Shown here piece after piece: positions 37,074 to 46,100 of a DNA stretch of 64,000 nt (its first letter is position 1; each line of letters begins with the position of its first letter). Made by a program: the position numbers and the translations under genes. The stretch is taken from positions 467,551,650 through 467,615,649 of the forward strand of contig CM042684.1 in the NCBI GenBank assembly GCA_023614405.1, given 5' to 3'. A model generated the notes under the pieces. That model saw only the letters and a list, made by a program, of their open reading frames with translations. It searched no databases and was not told where the DNA came from. Source of the DNA: Avena insularis. Taxonomy: Eukaryota > Streptophyta > Magnoliopsida > Poales > Poaceae.

Positions 37074-38840
37074 TCAATCATGATCACTACTATGGGTAAC
37101 CGGCATAGGAACATCATCAAGTTCAGACTCATCAAAAACTATAATAGGAGCTACATTCTTAGGGGAATATACCGTTTCCTCCCTCCTTTTACTCCTCCTT
37201 TTCTTCTTTATCTTCTTCTCTTTAGGAGGGAGAGGCTTGAAAGGAAGCTTCTCCATATACCCTGGTTTATTATTAGAGACAATAGAAGAAACTTTGGAGG
37301 ATTCCTTCTTTTCATAAATAAGATCAAAACACATATTAGTCCTATCATATTTTGGTAAAATCTCATCTTCTATAATATTTTGTATGTAAGTGTTTGTGTG
37401 GCAATTATCAACACAATAAAGATGACAACCATGCAGGACACTATTCATATCAAAAGCACTCATATCTACCAAAGAGGTTTTTCTTGATAACTCTTCACAT
37501 CCCAAAAATAATGTAAGTTCATCATGCTGATTAGGAGTGATCATGTCATCACAATACAAACTTGGAGTACTCATTGGATTAGAAGGGCTATTATTATGGC
37601 CTAGGCATTGAAAATTGAAATGACCCACTTCAAAGCAAAGTTCACAAATAAAAGGGTAGAGGGCACAAACTTTTTTACCAAGATCATTTAGAGCCCTATA
37701 CCACGTTCTAGTTTTTTCATTCCTATGGGTGATACAATATTCTTCTTCAACTTGATTACTCTCACAAGGTCTATGTATCCCACAAAAATTAACATGCTTA
37801 TAAGAAATAGTGCTTTCAGAGGTTTGAGCATGTTTATTGCTATCATTAACAACAATTTCATTTTCCATGCAAGTGGATTTAAAAGGCTCATGATACATGT
37901 CCCACTTTTCTTTAGGAGCATTAATATGAGAAGCAAAGGTTTTAAAACTATCAATAAGAATTTGAGGATCAAGACCATATTTAGCACTAAGCTCTTGAAA
38001 ATCAGCAGTTTTAGCAAAAGACTTAATGGAATCATACTCATAGTTTATACCTGGATCTTTACCTTTGTTGTTATCCCAATCTTCGGTATTGCTTTGAATT
38101 GTTTCAAGAAGATCCCACTTATATTTGACCTCCTTACTTGTGAAGGATCCCTCTAAACAAGTATCTAGATAGTCCTTGTAATGTCCTGAAAGCCTTGCAT
38201 AGAAATTATTAATAACAATATTACGGGGGAGCTCATGAATGGGACATTTGAGCATTAGTGACTTCAATCTCCCCCATGCTTGGGCGATACTTTCTCCATC
38301 ATGAGGATGAAAATTATAAATATAATTCCTATCTTTATGAATTTCATGAGGAGGATAAAATTTAGAGTAAAAGAGAGATTCAAGTTCCTTCCACTCCAAA
38401 TGATGAGGATCATCCAGTAGCTCATACCACTCCCTTGCTTTGTCCTTAAGTGATAAAGAGAATAACTTCTTCTTGACGTGGTCTGTTGTAATACCTGCAC
38501 ACTTGAACAACCCGCATAATTCGTGTATAAAGAACAAATGATCACCGGGATAGACAGTTCCATCTCCAAAATAGTAGTCCATAACACGATCAATAGTTCT
38601 TGTAGGTATCTTAAAATTATCATTAGAATTACCACATATGGGAGATAAAGTATCATCAGAGCAAATTTTCTTCTTTAAAACTGGGGAAGTAAAAAGATCA
38701 TTTTCATAAGAACCAACTTCCCCAAGCTTAGACGTTTCCATAGCTTTAGTAACAAAGGTGTTCAAAAGATTCATACTAATAACATTGTTATTAGCATGCA
38801 AAGAAAGTTCCATGGGTTTTTTAATTTTCTTTTCAGACAA
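37074..38840 (-). CDS. Gag polyprotein of the gag-only Gypsy element (588 aa)
   Basis: The intact minus-strand ORF starts with ATG at 38840. The central retrotransposon-gag block lies at about residues 110-215 (HELCGLFKCAGITTDHVKKK, KAREWYELLDDP, YSKFYPPHEIHKDRNYIYNF, RLSGHYKDYLDTCLEGSF). A CCHC zinc knuckle follows at about residue 400 (CELCFEVGHFNFQC). The C-terminus is a Lys-rich tract (PPKEKKIKKKRRSKRR). Gag forms the particle that packages the element RNA. It is followed by two stop codons and then an in-frame second ORF rather than pol. The reading frame is undamaged over nearly 1.8 kb, in keeping with recent insertion. Confidence 0.88.
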   Translation of the reverse strand: MSEKKIKKPMELSLHANNNVISMNLLNTFVTKAMETSKLGEVGSYENDLFTSPVLKKKICSDDTLSPICGNSNDNFKIPTRTIDRVMDYYFGDGTVYPGDHLFFIHELCGLFKCAGITTDHVKKKLFSLSLKDKAREWYELLDDPHHLEWKELESLFYSKFYPPHEIHKDRNYIYNFHPHDGESIAQAWGRLKSLMLKCPIHELPRNIVINNFYARLSGHYKDYLDTCLEGSFTSKEVKYKWDLLETIQSNTEDWDNNKGKDPGINYEYDSIKSFAKTADFQELSAKYGLDPQILIDSFKTFASHINAPKEKWDMYHEPFKSTCMENEIVVNDSNKHAQTSESTISYKHVNFCGIHRPCESNQVEEEYCITHRNEKTRTWYRALNDLGKKVCALYPFICELCFEVGHFNFQCLGHNNSPSNPMSTPSLYCDDMITPNQHDELTLFLGCEELSRKTSLVDMSAFDMNSVLHGCHLYCVDNCHTNTYIQNIIEDEILPKYDRTNMCFDLIYEKKESSKVSSIVSNNKPGYMEKLPFKPLPPKEKKIKKKRRSKRREETVYSPKNVAPIIVFDESELDDVPMPVTHSSDHD

Positions 38841-39048
38841 TTCGAGTTCTAACTTAGGAAAAAGACTAAAAAGCTCTCTAAATTTTTTGTTGTTTTCTAT
38901 TAAGCCTAACTAGTGAAAACAAGAAACAAAAAGACAAAATTGCAGAATCTAAAGGAAATAACTTCGAGCACTCACACCGAAAAATAGGCGTTTGACGTGG
39001 AAGGTTCTTCTTCTTTAATCCTCCGGTGTGAATACCTTTTACCTTACC

Positions 39049-39066
39049 TCCCCGGCAACGGCGCTA
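39049..39066 (-). other. Primer binding site of the gag-only Gypsy element
   Basis: On the minus strand TAGCGCCGTTGCCGGGGAG lies ten bases after the end of the right (5') LTR, the standard position and sequence type for these Gypsy families. Confidence 0.75.
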
Positions 39067-39076
39067 GAAAATAGCT

Positions 39077-40493
39077 TGATGTCTACGCACTTCTATTCTT
39101 GTACACAGTTGTTGGGCCTCCAAGTGCAGAGGTTTGTAGAACAGCAGCAAGTTTTCCCTTAAGTGGATCACCCAAGATTTATCGAACTCAGGGAGGAAGT
39201 GGTCAAAGGTATTCCCTCTCAAGCAACCCTGCAATCAAGATACAAGAAGTCTCTTGTGTCTCCAACACACCCAATACACTTGTCAGGTGTATAGGTGCAC
39301 TAGTTCGGCGAAGAGATAGTGAAATACAAGTGGTATGGATAATTATAAGTGGTAATGGTGATAGAAAATAGCTTGGTGGCGTGGAACAGACTAAAGGCAA
39401 ACTTAAATAAAGATGGAAGCAAGCAAACATGTAACAAATCTAATTGCAAACGGTGTATCAATGCTTAGAAACAAGTCCTAGGGATCATACTTTCACTAGT
39501 GAACACTCTCATATAAATACCTTCTCTTTATGATACTACTCTTAACTACTCTCCGGTTGGACACTCTAATCCATGGTAGGGCTATTACAGCACACCTCAA
39601 AGTAAGCCTTTCCCATCTAGAAAACCCCACAGTCACCTTGAGCACTAGATGAGTCCAACAAACACCACAATTTCATAAAGACATCCAACTCCAAATATAA
39701 CTCATAACAAGTATTTGTAATCTCTAGCCTAAGTGCCACCATGATGTGCACGCTGTCACTTTCACACACATGGGGAGAGCAGAGATCTATTAAAAGCACT
39801 TGAGTAGCAAGGTAGATCTATAGATTACAAGCTCATGATCTCAATAAGATCATGCATAGAGAGAGAGATGAACACATAGCTACCGGTAGAACCCTTAGCC
39901 TCGAGAGAGAACTACTCCCTCCTCATCATGGGAATCAGCAATGGTGATGGAGATGGCGGTGGAGATCGATGGAGATGGCTCCGGGGGCACTTCCCCGTCC
40001 CGGCAGGGTGCCGGAACAGAGATTTTATGTCCCCCGAATCTACCCTTCGGTGGCGGCGGCGCTGCGGAACTTTTCGTGGATTTCTGATTGACGATTTAGG
40101 GTTTACGCATCGGGAGGCTTCTTATAGGCCAGAGGGCAAGGTCGGTGGGAGGCCAAGGGGCCCACACCATGCCCTGGCGCGGCCTAGGTGGACCCGCGCC
40201 TAGGGGTGGTGTGGCCACCCTGTGGCCCCCCTCCGGCTCTCCTTCTGGCTCTCTGAGTCTTCTGGAAAAATAGTAACTTTGGCTTTTGTCCCGTCCAATT
40301 CCGAGAATATTCATTTTCTGACTTCTTGGAACCAAAAACAGCAGAAAACAGGCAACTGGCACTTTGGCATCTTGTTAATAGGTTAGTCCAAGAAATCATA
40401 TAAAAAGTACTCTAAAGTGTGGACAAAACATAAGAAAGTAGATAAAACCAAGCATGGAACATCAAAAATTATAGATACATTTGCAATGTATCA
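39077..40493 (-). repeat. 5' LTR of the gag-only Gypsy element
   Basis: It begins TGATGTCTACGCACTTC and ends TTGCAATGTATCA on the plus strand. It is the partner of the LTR at 32215-33609. Confidence 0.92.
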
Positions 40494-42117
40494 GCGGCTC
40501 GTCCTTCGGCGGCTGCAGGCGGCTGCACCCCTCACTGCTGGTCCTGCGCGCCGGCCGCGTGGAAGGACCAGCCGCCCCCTCATCGTCGTCGTTGTCGACG
40601 ACGACGACGTGGCGCCTGGTGCACTCGGCCTGCTCCCGCCGCTAGTCCTACGTGGACCAACCGGCGGCGAACTCGTTGGTGGCCGGCAGGACGTCGTTGA
40701 AGGATGCCCGCTCTAGCATCCTCTGACCTGGAAATTCTTCTGGATCCTCGCCGTCCGCCAGCTGGAGCGCTGCCGCCTTGTACTCTGGCGGTGGCGTCCA
40801 CTCCTTCTTGGGCTCGGGCTTGGGCCTGCCCAAGCGGAGGCGGCGAGGCGGCGAGGGAGGCGCGCGGCACCTGCGCGATGGGCTTGCCGGCTCGTCCTTC
40901 ACCGGCGGGAGCGCGAGGTAGCGCGGTGACGGCGAGGGGTACGGCGAGTACCGTGCCGGGGACATCGACGACCGCGAGGAGGAGGAGGAGGAGGAGGAGG
41001 ACATCGACGGCGCACGGTGGGGCGCCCAGCGGTTGCTGGCGGCATGCTGGCGATCGCGCGGTGGGGCGCCCAAGGAGAGGGTCCGTCCCGGAGCGCTCCA
41101 CCACCGCTTTCAGCCTTCGCTGTTGTAGTTGGCCGCCGGCAGGCCAACACCGTCGTAGGCCTCGATGTGTTCCTCGCGCTGCCGCGCGAAGAACGCCGCC
41201 CACGACTGGAGGTTGTCGGGATCCCACTGGGGGTCGTTGCGCTCCGCGTCGGTGAGCACCCCCCAGTAGTGCTCGTAGATGGCGGCCCTGCGGGCCGCGC
41301 CGGTGGGGATGGGCGGCACAGCGAGGCCGCCGTGGCTCAACGCCCATCCCGTCGGGAGCCGGAAAGTCGGCGGGACGGGGTAGCCGGCGCTCCACAGCGC
41401 CTGCGCCTCGTCGACATGGAGCCAGAGGCGGCCAAACCCGTTGGCAGCCGCGCCTTCGTAGCCGTCGTAGCGCGCTATCCCAGAGAGAGAGGGAGAAGAG
41501 GACGGCGTTTGGGGGAGATGGTGGAGCTCGCCGTCGAGGTAATGCGCGTGCGGCGGTAATGGAAACCGCCGCGGGTTTTTATACTAGGGGGGAGGAGGAG
41601 GCGAGCGGTGGGTATTAACACCGCCCTGCCCCTTTTACGGGACGCGTCGGCTGCACCGCCCGCTGCCGTTTGCTAGGAAGGCTGCGACGAGCAGCGCCAT
41701 TACTCGGCGCTGATGGCGAGGAAGAACGGCTCTACGCGGCTGCCACGCGGGCCAACTTTGACCGGGGCGGTTTGGCGCGCGTGCTCCCGCCTAATCTTCT
41801 CGCCACCCGCCCTGCCACGCGTCCATCCGACACCCTGCTCGTCTCCCTGTACATTGGGTTTGGCCTGGGGCCACCGGGTAAATAATTAGGCCGCGTCGGC
41901 GCAAAAAAAAAAATAGAACGCACGGCTGGACTCGAAATTTCGCGACAGCGCCCTCAAAACGCTATAGGGGGTTTTTGAGGCCCCGAGTGGAGATGCTCTT
42001 ATAGGCTACAAAAGCTGAAACCATCTTGGTTTCCTATACACTCTCTCTCTCTCCTCTTACTATTTGCAATTTTTAGCAATGCAATATGCAAAGGCTCTTG
42101 GAAATGCTCTCACATGC

Positions 42118-42125
42118 TATAAAAG
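42118..42125 (+). promoter_or_regulatory. TATA box of the P450 gene
   Basis: TATAAAAG lies 64 bases before the chosen start codon, so transcription would begin near 42150 and leave a leader of about 40 bases. The outer transposon's terminal repeat ends at 42109, so all further upstream promoter sequence is transposon-derived for about 11 kb. Confidence 0.65.
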
Positions 42126-42188
42126 GTGGCACCCATGCTGATCAGTAGTGCACTTCGAACCGAGCTCGCTCAGCATCTTCATTCAGCC

Positions 42189-43739
42189 ATGGAGGACTGG
42201 GTCTACTACTCCCTCTCCATCACCTTGTGCCTCGCCCTCTCCCTCCTCCTCTCCTCCGCCCTCCGGCCGGCCAACGGCAAGAAGCCAGGCTCGCCGTCCC
42301 TCCCGCCTGGGCCGACCTCACTGACGGCATTCGGTCCGTTCCTCCTGCTCGCCTGGACAAGCGTCAACATCGAGTCGGTCGTCCGCGTGGCCCGGTCATG
42401 GTACGGCCCCGTGTTCACGCTATACCTCCTCCCGTCCTTCCCCGTCGTCTTCATCGCCGACCGGGCCGTGGCGCACCGCGTCCTGGTGCAGCGCGGCTCG
42501 GCGTTCGCCAACCGGCCGCCAGCCAACCTCGCCACCCGCATCTTCTCTAGCGACCAGCACAATATCACGTCCGCCGCGTACGGCCATCTCTGGCGTGTGC
42601 TCCGCCGCAACCTCACCGGCAAGGCCCTCCACCCGTCGAGCATCCCGCGGTACGCCGCCGCTCGCCAGCGCGCTGCGTCGGGACTCATCACCGGCATCGC
42701 GCGGCAGATGCGCGGCGAAGGGGTGGTCGTCATCGAGGGGCTCCTGCACGAGGCCGTTTTCCACGTGCTAGCCTGCATGTGCTTCGGACAGGGGATCGAC
42801 GACGGCGCCATCGCAGCGGTCACCGTGCTGCAGAGGGAGTTCTTGAAGGTGGTGGTCGGCTTCCAGGTGTTCGGCTCAAGGCCCAAGATCAGCAAGCTCC
42901 TCTTCCCGCGCCGGTTCCAAAGGATGCTGTCCATGCGGCGGCGACAGGAGGAGGTTTTCATCCCTCTTATACGAGCACGCCGTGAGCGGAGCGATGCCGA
43001 CGGCGAGAGCTTCGTACTGGATTGCTACGTGGACTCGCTCATCGGCCTCCTGATCCCGGAAGATGGCGGCATGAGGAACCTGACGGACGGGGAGATCGTG
43101 GCATTGTGCACGGAGTTGTTGTCCGGGCCCGTCGACTCCACGGTGAACGTGATGCAGTGGGCCATGGCGAATATCGTGGCACGGCCGGAGATCCAGGCGA
43201 AGCTCCGGGCCGAGATAGACGAGGTCGCCGGCCAGGGCGCGGGCGTCCTCCAGGAGGAGCACCTGCAGCGGATGCCTTACCTCCGGGCGGTGGTCCTTGA
43301 GTCGCTCCGGCGGCACGCGCCGGCCCGGTTCATCCTGCCACACGCGGCAGCCGGGGAGGACGGCGAGATGCTGGACGGCTTCACGGTGCCGAGTGAGGTG
43401 TCGGTGAACTTCACGCTGGGCGATATGGCGATGGACAAGGTGATGTGGCCGGAGCCGACGCGGTTTCGGCCGGAGCGGTTCCTGCGCAACGGCGAGGGGG
43501 AGGACGTGGACCTGACAGGGAGCAAGGAGATCAAGATGATGCCGTTCGGTGCCGGCCGGCGGATGTGCCCTGGCATCGACGTGTCGCTGCTGCACGTAAA
43601 CCTCTTGGTGGCCACCATGGTGAGGGCGTTCGAGTGGAGCGAGATGCCCGGCGAGCCGGTGGACTTCACCGCTACGCTGGAGCTCACCATGGTGATGAAA
43701 CGCCCACTACGTGCAAGGGTCGTGCCATGCTGCAGCTAG
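42189..43739 (+). CDS. Cytochrome P450 monooxygenase, CYP89-type, single exon (516 aa)
   Basis: This is a haem-thiolate monooxygenase, expected at the ER membrane with electrons from NADPH-P450 reductase; the substrate cannot be read from sequence. The ATG at 42189 (MEDWVYYSL) is chosen because grass CYP89 proteins begin MEDW, its context GCCATGG is good, and it follows the TATA box; the earlier in-frame ATG at 42135 is too close to that box. An N-terminal membrane helix (about residues 5-27) is followed by the hinge LPPGP. Key motifs: ExxR E371-R374, PERF 428-431, and haem loop FGAGRRMCPG with Cys460. RRHAPARFILPHAA and the intronless structure fit CYP89. Oddity: the I-helix motif usually AGTDTT reads GPVDST (313-318), with Pro for the Gly and Ser for the catalytic Thr. 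No frameshift or stop is seen. Confidence 0.92.
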   Translation: MEDWVYYSLSITLCLALSLLLSSALRPANGKKPGSPSLPPGPTSLTAFGPFLLLAWTSVNIESVVRVARSWYGPVFTLYLLPSFPVVFIADRAVAHRVLVQRGSAFANRPPANLATRIFSSDQHNITSAAYGHLWRVLRRNLTGKALHPSSIPRYAAARQRAASGLITGIARQMRGEGVVVIEGLLHEAVFHVLACMCFGQGIDDGAIAAVTVLQREFLKVVVGFQVFGSRPKISKLLFPRRFQRMLSMRRRQEEVFIPLIRARRERSDADGESFVLDCYVDSLIGLLIPEDGGMRNLTDGEIVALCTELLSGPVDSTVNVMQWAMANIVARPEIQAKLRAEIDEVAGQGAGVLQEEHLQRMPYLRAVVLESLRRHAPARFILPHAAAGEDGEMLDGFTVPSEVSVNFTLGDMAMDKVMWPEPTRFRPERFLRNGEGEDVDLTGSKEIKMMPFGAGRRMCPGIDVSLLHVNLLVATMVRAFEWSEMPGEPVDFTATLELTMVMKRPLRARVVPCCS

Positions 43740-43963
43740 CTAGCTCACCATTGTCGTCGGTGTTCGTCGCAGGCACGGACGGGGATGGCGCGTTCGGTCC
43801 ACCATGAGTCCATGTGCATGGGTCCTAGGCTAGGCCTGTGCAGTGTGAACTGTGGTAGTGCATGGTTGCCCGTTCCTAAAAAAAATGTGGGTTGTCGTTC
43901 GGATTGGTATATGAGCGGCGAAAAAACACCCGGTAAAAGAAGATTTAATAAAGGAGACTCATT
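43740..43963 (+). other. P450 3' flank
   Basis: The immediate 3' flank of the P450 passes into LINE sequence within about 220 bp. The AATAAA at 43947 may belong to either. The true polyadenylation site cannot be fixed. Confidence 0.4.
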
Positions 43964-45447
43964 GTGGTCTATGAGGCTGCTCACGAAGAGCATAAAGAAG
44001 ATTTCCGGATTGTGGTTGCTGCTTTTTGTCATGAGTGTTAGAGTATAATACGTATACGATTATTGTGGTAGTTTAGGATAGTTAGGATTCTAGCCTAATT
44101 TGATTCGTACTCCAAGATAATCCTCTGTGTGCCTATATATACTCTAACAATGAGAATCTTATGCCATATATTGTGGGAGGTGATTTCAATATCCTTAGGC
44201 ATAGTGGTGAGAAAAACACAGATTTTGTCAGATCTCATTCTTCTGACTTGTTTAATTCTTCCATTCATACTCATGGCCCGAGAGAGGTTTTCATGCATGG
44301 TGGCAAGTACACATGGTCTAATAAGCATGCTTCCCTACCTTAGAAAAACTTGATAGAGTTTTAATGTCTCCTGATTGGGAAGACTTGTTTCCCCTGGTTA
44401 ATGTGAGGAAGCTGGTAAGGGATGTTTCTCATCATGATGCTTTACTTCTGGATTCTGGCAATAATTCAAATATCATTAACAAATCTAAAGTGTTTAGATT
44501 TGATATCTTCTGGCTTAGCAATGAGGAGTTGCTTCACTATGTTGAACAAATTTGGAACATACATTCCCATTGTTCTAATCCCATTGATGTGTTGAACATC
44601 AAATTAAAGAGATTCAAAAAAATATTTCAAAGGTTCGGGCACTAATATTTTTGGGCACAATAAGAAAAATTAAATGGAGCTCAAAGAGGAGCTGGATGCT
44701 TTATAAACCCTTGAGGAGGAAGATGAGTTGCCTCATGACTTGAATGTGAGAAAGTCAAACATTTTGGTTGAGCTCATGAAGCTTTATGCCGAGGAAGAGA
44801 TGCAATGGTACCAAAAATATTATGAGAAATGGCTTTTAGAAGGGGACCTGAATACCAGTTACTGTCACAGAGTGGCTAATGGGAGAAAGAGAAAGAATAC
44901 AATTTTTCCTTGGTAGGTAATGATGTAAACATTGAAGGTACTAAGAATATCCTAAAACATACTACATGTTACTATAAGGACATGTTTGGTTCATCTCCTG
45001 GGAACCTTTTCCCCATTAAATTTGAGATGTGGGGACCACATGAAAAACTTGATAACACTGACAATGAAAAGTTTAGTGAACCCTTTAGTGAGGATGAAGT
45101 CAAGTTTTCTTCATTTTCGATGGCTAAAATAAAGCCCCCGGCCCTAACAATATTCCCATTGAGTTTTATTATCACGGTTAGAACATTGTTAAGTATGACA
45201 TTATGAATCTCTTTGCTTCTTTTCATGCTCGTACATTTGAGGTTCAGAGACTGAACTATGGTACTATTACCTTGTTACCTAATATTTTTGGAGCAAATAA
45301 GATAAGTCAGTATAGGCCTATTTATCTTCTTAGATGTATTTACAATCTCCTCACTAAAACCTTAACCATTAGAGTTGAACCTTAGCTTGATAAGCTGATC
45401 AGTATTAACCAGAATGCTTTTATGAAGAAAAAACCAAGGCAAAGCAA
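43964..45447 (+). pseudogene. LINE (L1-type) endonuclease-RT remnant, split by a solo LTR
   Basis: One frame reads VVYEAAHEEHKEDFRIVVAA up to 44035. It then continues after the 114-bp LTR as ENLMPYIVGGDFNILRHSGEKN; GGDFN is the APE-type endonuclease motif. Downstream pieces in shifting frames include WSNKHASLP, LDRVLMSPDWEDLFP, FRFDIFWL, KWLLEGDLNTSYCHRVANGR, PFSEDEVKF and YRPIYLLRCIYNLLTKTL, the last being RT. Sequence similar to LINEs ends near 45447 at QNAFMKK, before the catalytic RT core. Several frameshifts and stops are present and ORF1 is absent. Confidence 0.82.
44036..44149. mobile_element. Short solo LTR (TRIM-like, 114 bp)
   Basis: It starts TGTTAGAGTATAATACG and ends CTATATATACTCTAACA, with inverted tips TGTTAGAGTATA. 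The flanks are ATGAG on both sides (44031-44035, 44150-44154), a perfect 5-bp target duplication. Removing it and one flank restores the LINE endonuclease frame. Confidence 0.85.
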
Positions 45448-46100
45448 TGTGTGGGTCGGCCCTGCAAAAGAATCGATGAAGAAGCGATGCGGTCGGAGCT
45501 AAAGACGACCGCATCGGCCGAAACTCACTCACGACAGGGACGGCACAGTTATCCGCAGCGCGATGAAGGTGAGGCTAGGACGTCGCCGAAGACGGGGACA
45601 ACACGGTTGGCCGTGACGTTGCCGATGGAGGCGAGGAAGCAATCTTAGGGTTGGGGCGGGGTGGTGCTCGCCGGCGACCGGAGTTAGGGTGGTGGGTGCT
45701 CGCCACGACCAGAGTTAGGGTGGTGGGTGCTCGCCGGTGACCAGAGTTAGGGTGGTGGGTGCTCGTTGGCGACTGGAGTTAGGGTTAGGGTGCTGGTCGG
45801 GGGGTTAGAGGGATGGTCGGCCAGCCGGAACCTAGCCGACAACAGGGACGGCACGACTGGCCATGATGTTGCCGGTGGAGGCGAGGCCAGGACCTCACTA
45901 GAGATGGGGGTGACACGGCTGGCCGCGGCATCGCCGGCGGAGGCGAGGACGAAAACTTAGGGGAGGAGTGGTGCGGGTGCGGTGGAGGCAGAGAACCGGG
46001 GCGAGGAGGGAGTCGATCGGGGGAGAAGAGGGAAAGAAGATGACCACAACAGGTGGAGACGGCGCTGCTTAAGGCGGCCAATAGCATGACCATTCGGGAG
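45448..46100. repeat. GC-rich stretch with a 32-bp minisatellite and flanking direct repeats
   Basis: About four units of 31-32 bp (GGTGGTGGGTGCTCGCCGG...GAGTTAG) lie at 45657-45785. A divergent sequence of about 125 bp (CAGGGACGGCAC...GAGGCGAGGA) occurs on each side, at about 45535-45660 and 45842-45966. No gene is evident. This stretch lies between the LINE break and the DUF295 pseudogene. Confidence 0.6.

Larger units (their letters stand above)
32215..40493 (-). mobile_element. Complete gag-only (non-autonomous) Gypsy-type LTR retrotransposon
   Basis: Two near-identical LTRs (32215-33609 and 39077-40493) flank about 5.5 kb. A primer site lies beside the right LTR and a polypurine tract beside the left, so the element is on the minus strand. 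The flanks GCTGC (32210-32214) and GCGGC (40494-40498) match in 4 of 5 positions. Gag is present, but I see no protease, RT, RNase H or integrase in the 3.4 kb after it, so it probably depended on enzymes of a related element. The close LTR match suggests a younger insertion than the Harbinger-like element it split. Confidence 0.88.
32130..41478 (-). pseudogene. Conserved unknown protein carried by Harbinger-like element (copy 2), split by Gypsy
   Basis: One minus-strand frame runs from about 41478 (ANGFGRLWLHVDEAQALW, IYEHYWGVLTDAERNDPQW, WDPDNLQSWAAFFARQREEH) through KRWWSAPGRT, a Ser-rich run, KKEWTPPPEYKAAALQL and DPEEFPGQRMLERASFND to DEP at 40494. There the Gypsy element interrupts it. 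The frame resumes exactly at the left flank as QPSNDEDAMFDYAAAMYRRL and stops at 32130-32132. Three in-frame stops are seen: TGA at 41110-41112 (copy 1 has Arg there, so probably CGA to TGA), and TAG at 40648-40650 and 40642-40644. The initiator seems changed to ATA relative to copy 1. I recognise no known domain. Length without insertion is about 310 codons. Confidence 0.65.
31903..41998. mobile_element. Harbinger-like TIR element (second copy), split by a Gypsy element
   Basis: The left end GAGCATCTCCACTCG and right end CGAGTGGAGATGCTC are perfect inverted copies. They match the ends of the element at 21676-24100. The flanks are TGA (left) and TTA (right), 2 of 3 matching. Removing the Gypsy element at 32215-40493 leaves about 1.8 kb. 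It carries copy 2 of the unknown ORF on the minus strand and has no transposase. Confidence 0.75.
30858..42109. mobile_element. Outer TIR element hosting the nest upstream of the P450
   Basis: The left end GAGCATCTCCAAGAGC is matched inverted at the right by GCTCTTGGAAATGCTC (42094-42109), with looser similarity further in (ATTGCTATTTTAGCAATT against ATTGCAATTTTTAGCAAT-like sequence). Without the nested insertions it would be about 1 kb. A target duplication is not clear at the exact ends. The right end lies 8 bp before the P450 TATA box. The GC-rich part at 31380-31850 has overlapping ORFs but no motif I recognise. Confidence 0.5.

Noticed and set aside
36684..37358. Plus-strand ORF of 224 codons opposite gag
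   Set aside because: It is Ile/Asn-rich and antisense to the clear gag and ORF2 codon pattern, so it is a shadow.
40580..41559. Overlapping GC-rich ORFs on both strands (for example 40704-41255 plus, 41017-41559 plus)
   Set aside because: Only the minus-strand frame from 41478 matches the copy in the other Harbinger-like element.
30850..42118. TCACTTGC (about 30844) and TCACATGC (42110-42117) as an 8-bp target duplication of the outer element
   Set aside because: The left copy is separated from the inverted repeat by six bases while the right one is adjacent, so the match may be chance.
42126..42188. N-terminal extension of the P450 from a GTG or the ATG at 42135
   Set aside because: It overlaps or closely follows the TATA box. 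The MEDW start at 42189 matches CYP89 proteins and has better context.
42206..43690. Long minus-strand and out-of-frame ORFs in the P450
   Set aside because: They are shadows of a GC-rich coding sequence; only the plus-strand frame shows P450 motifs.
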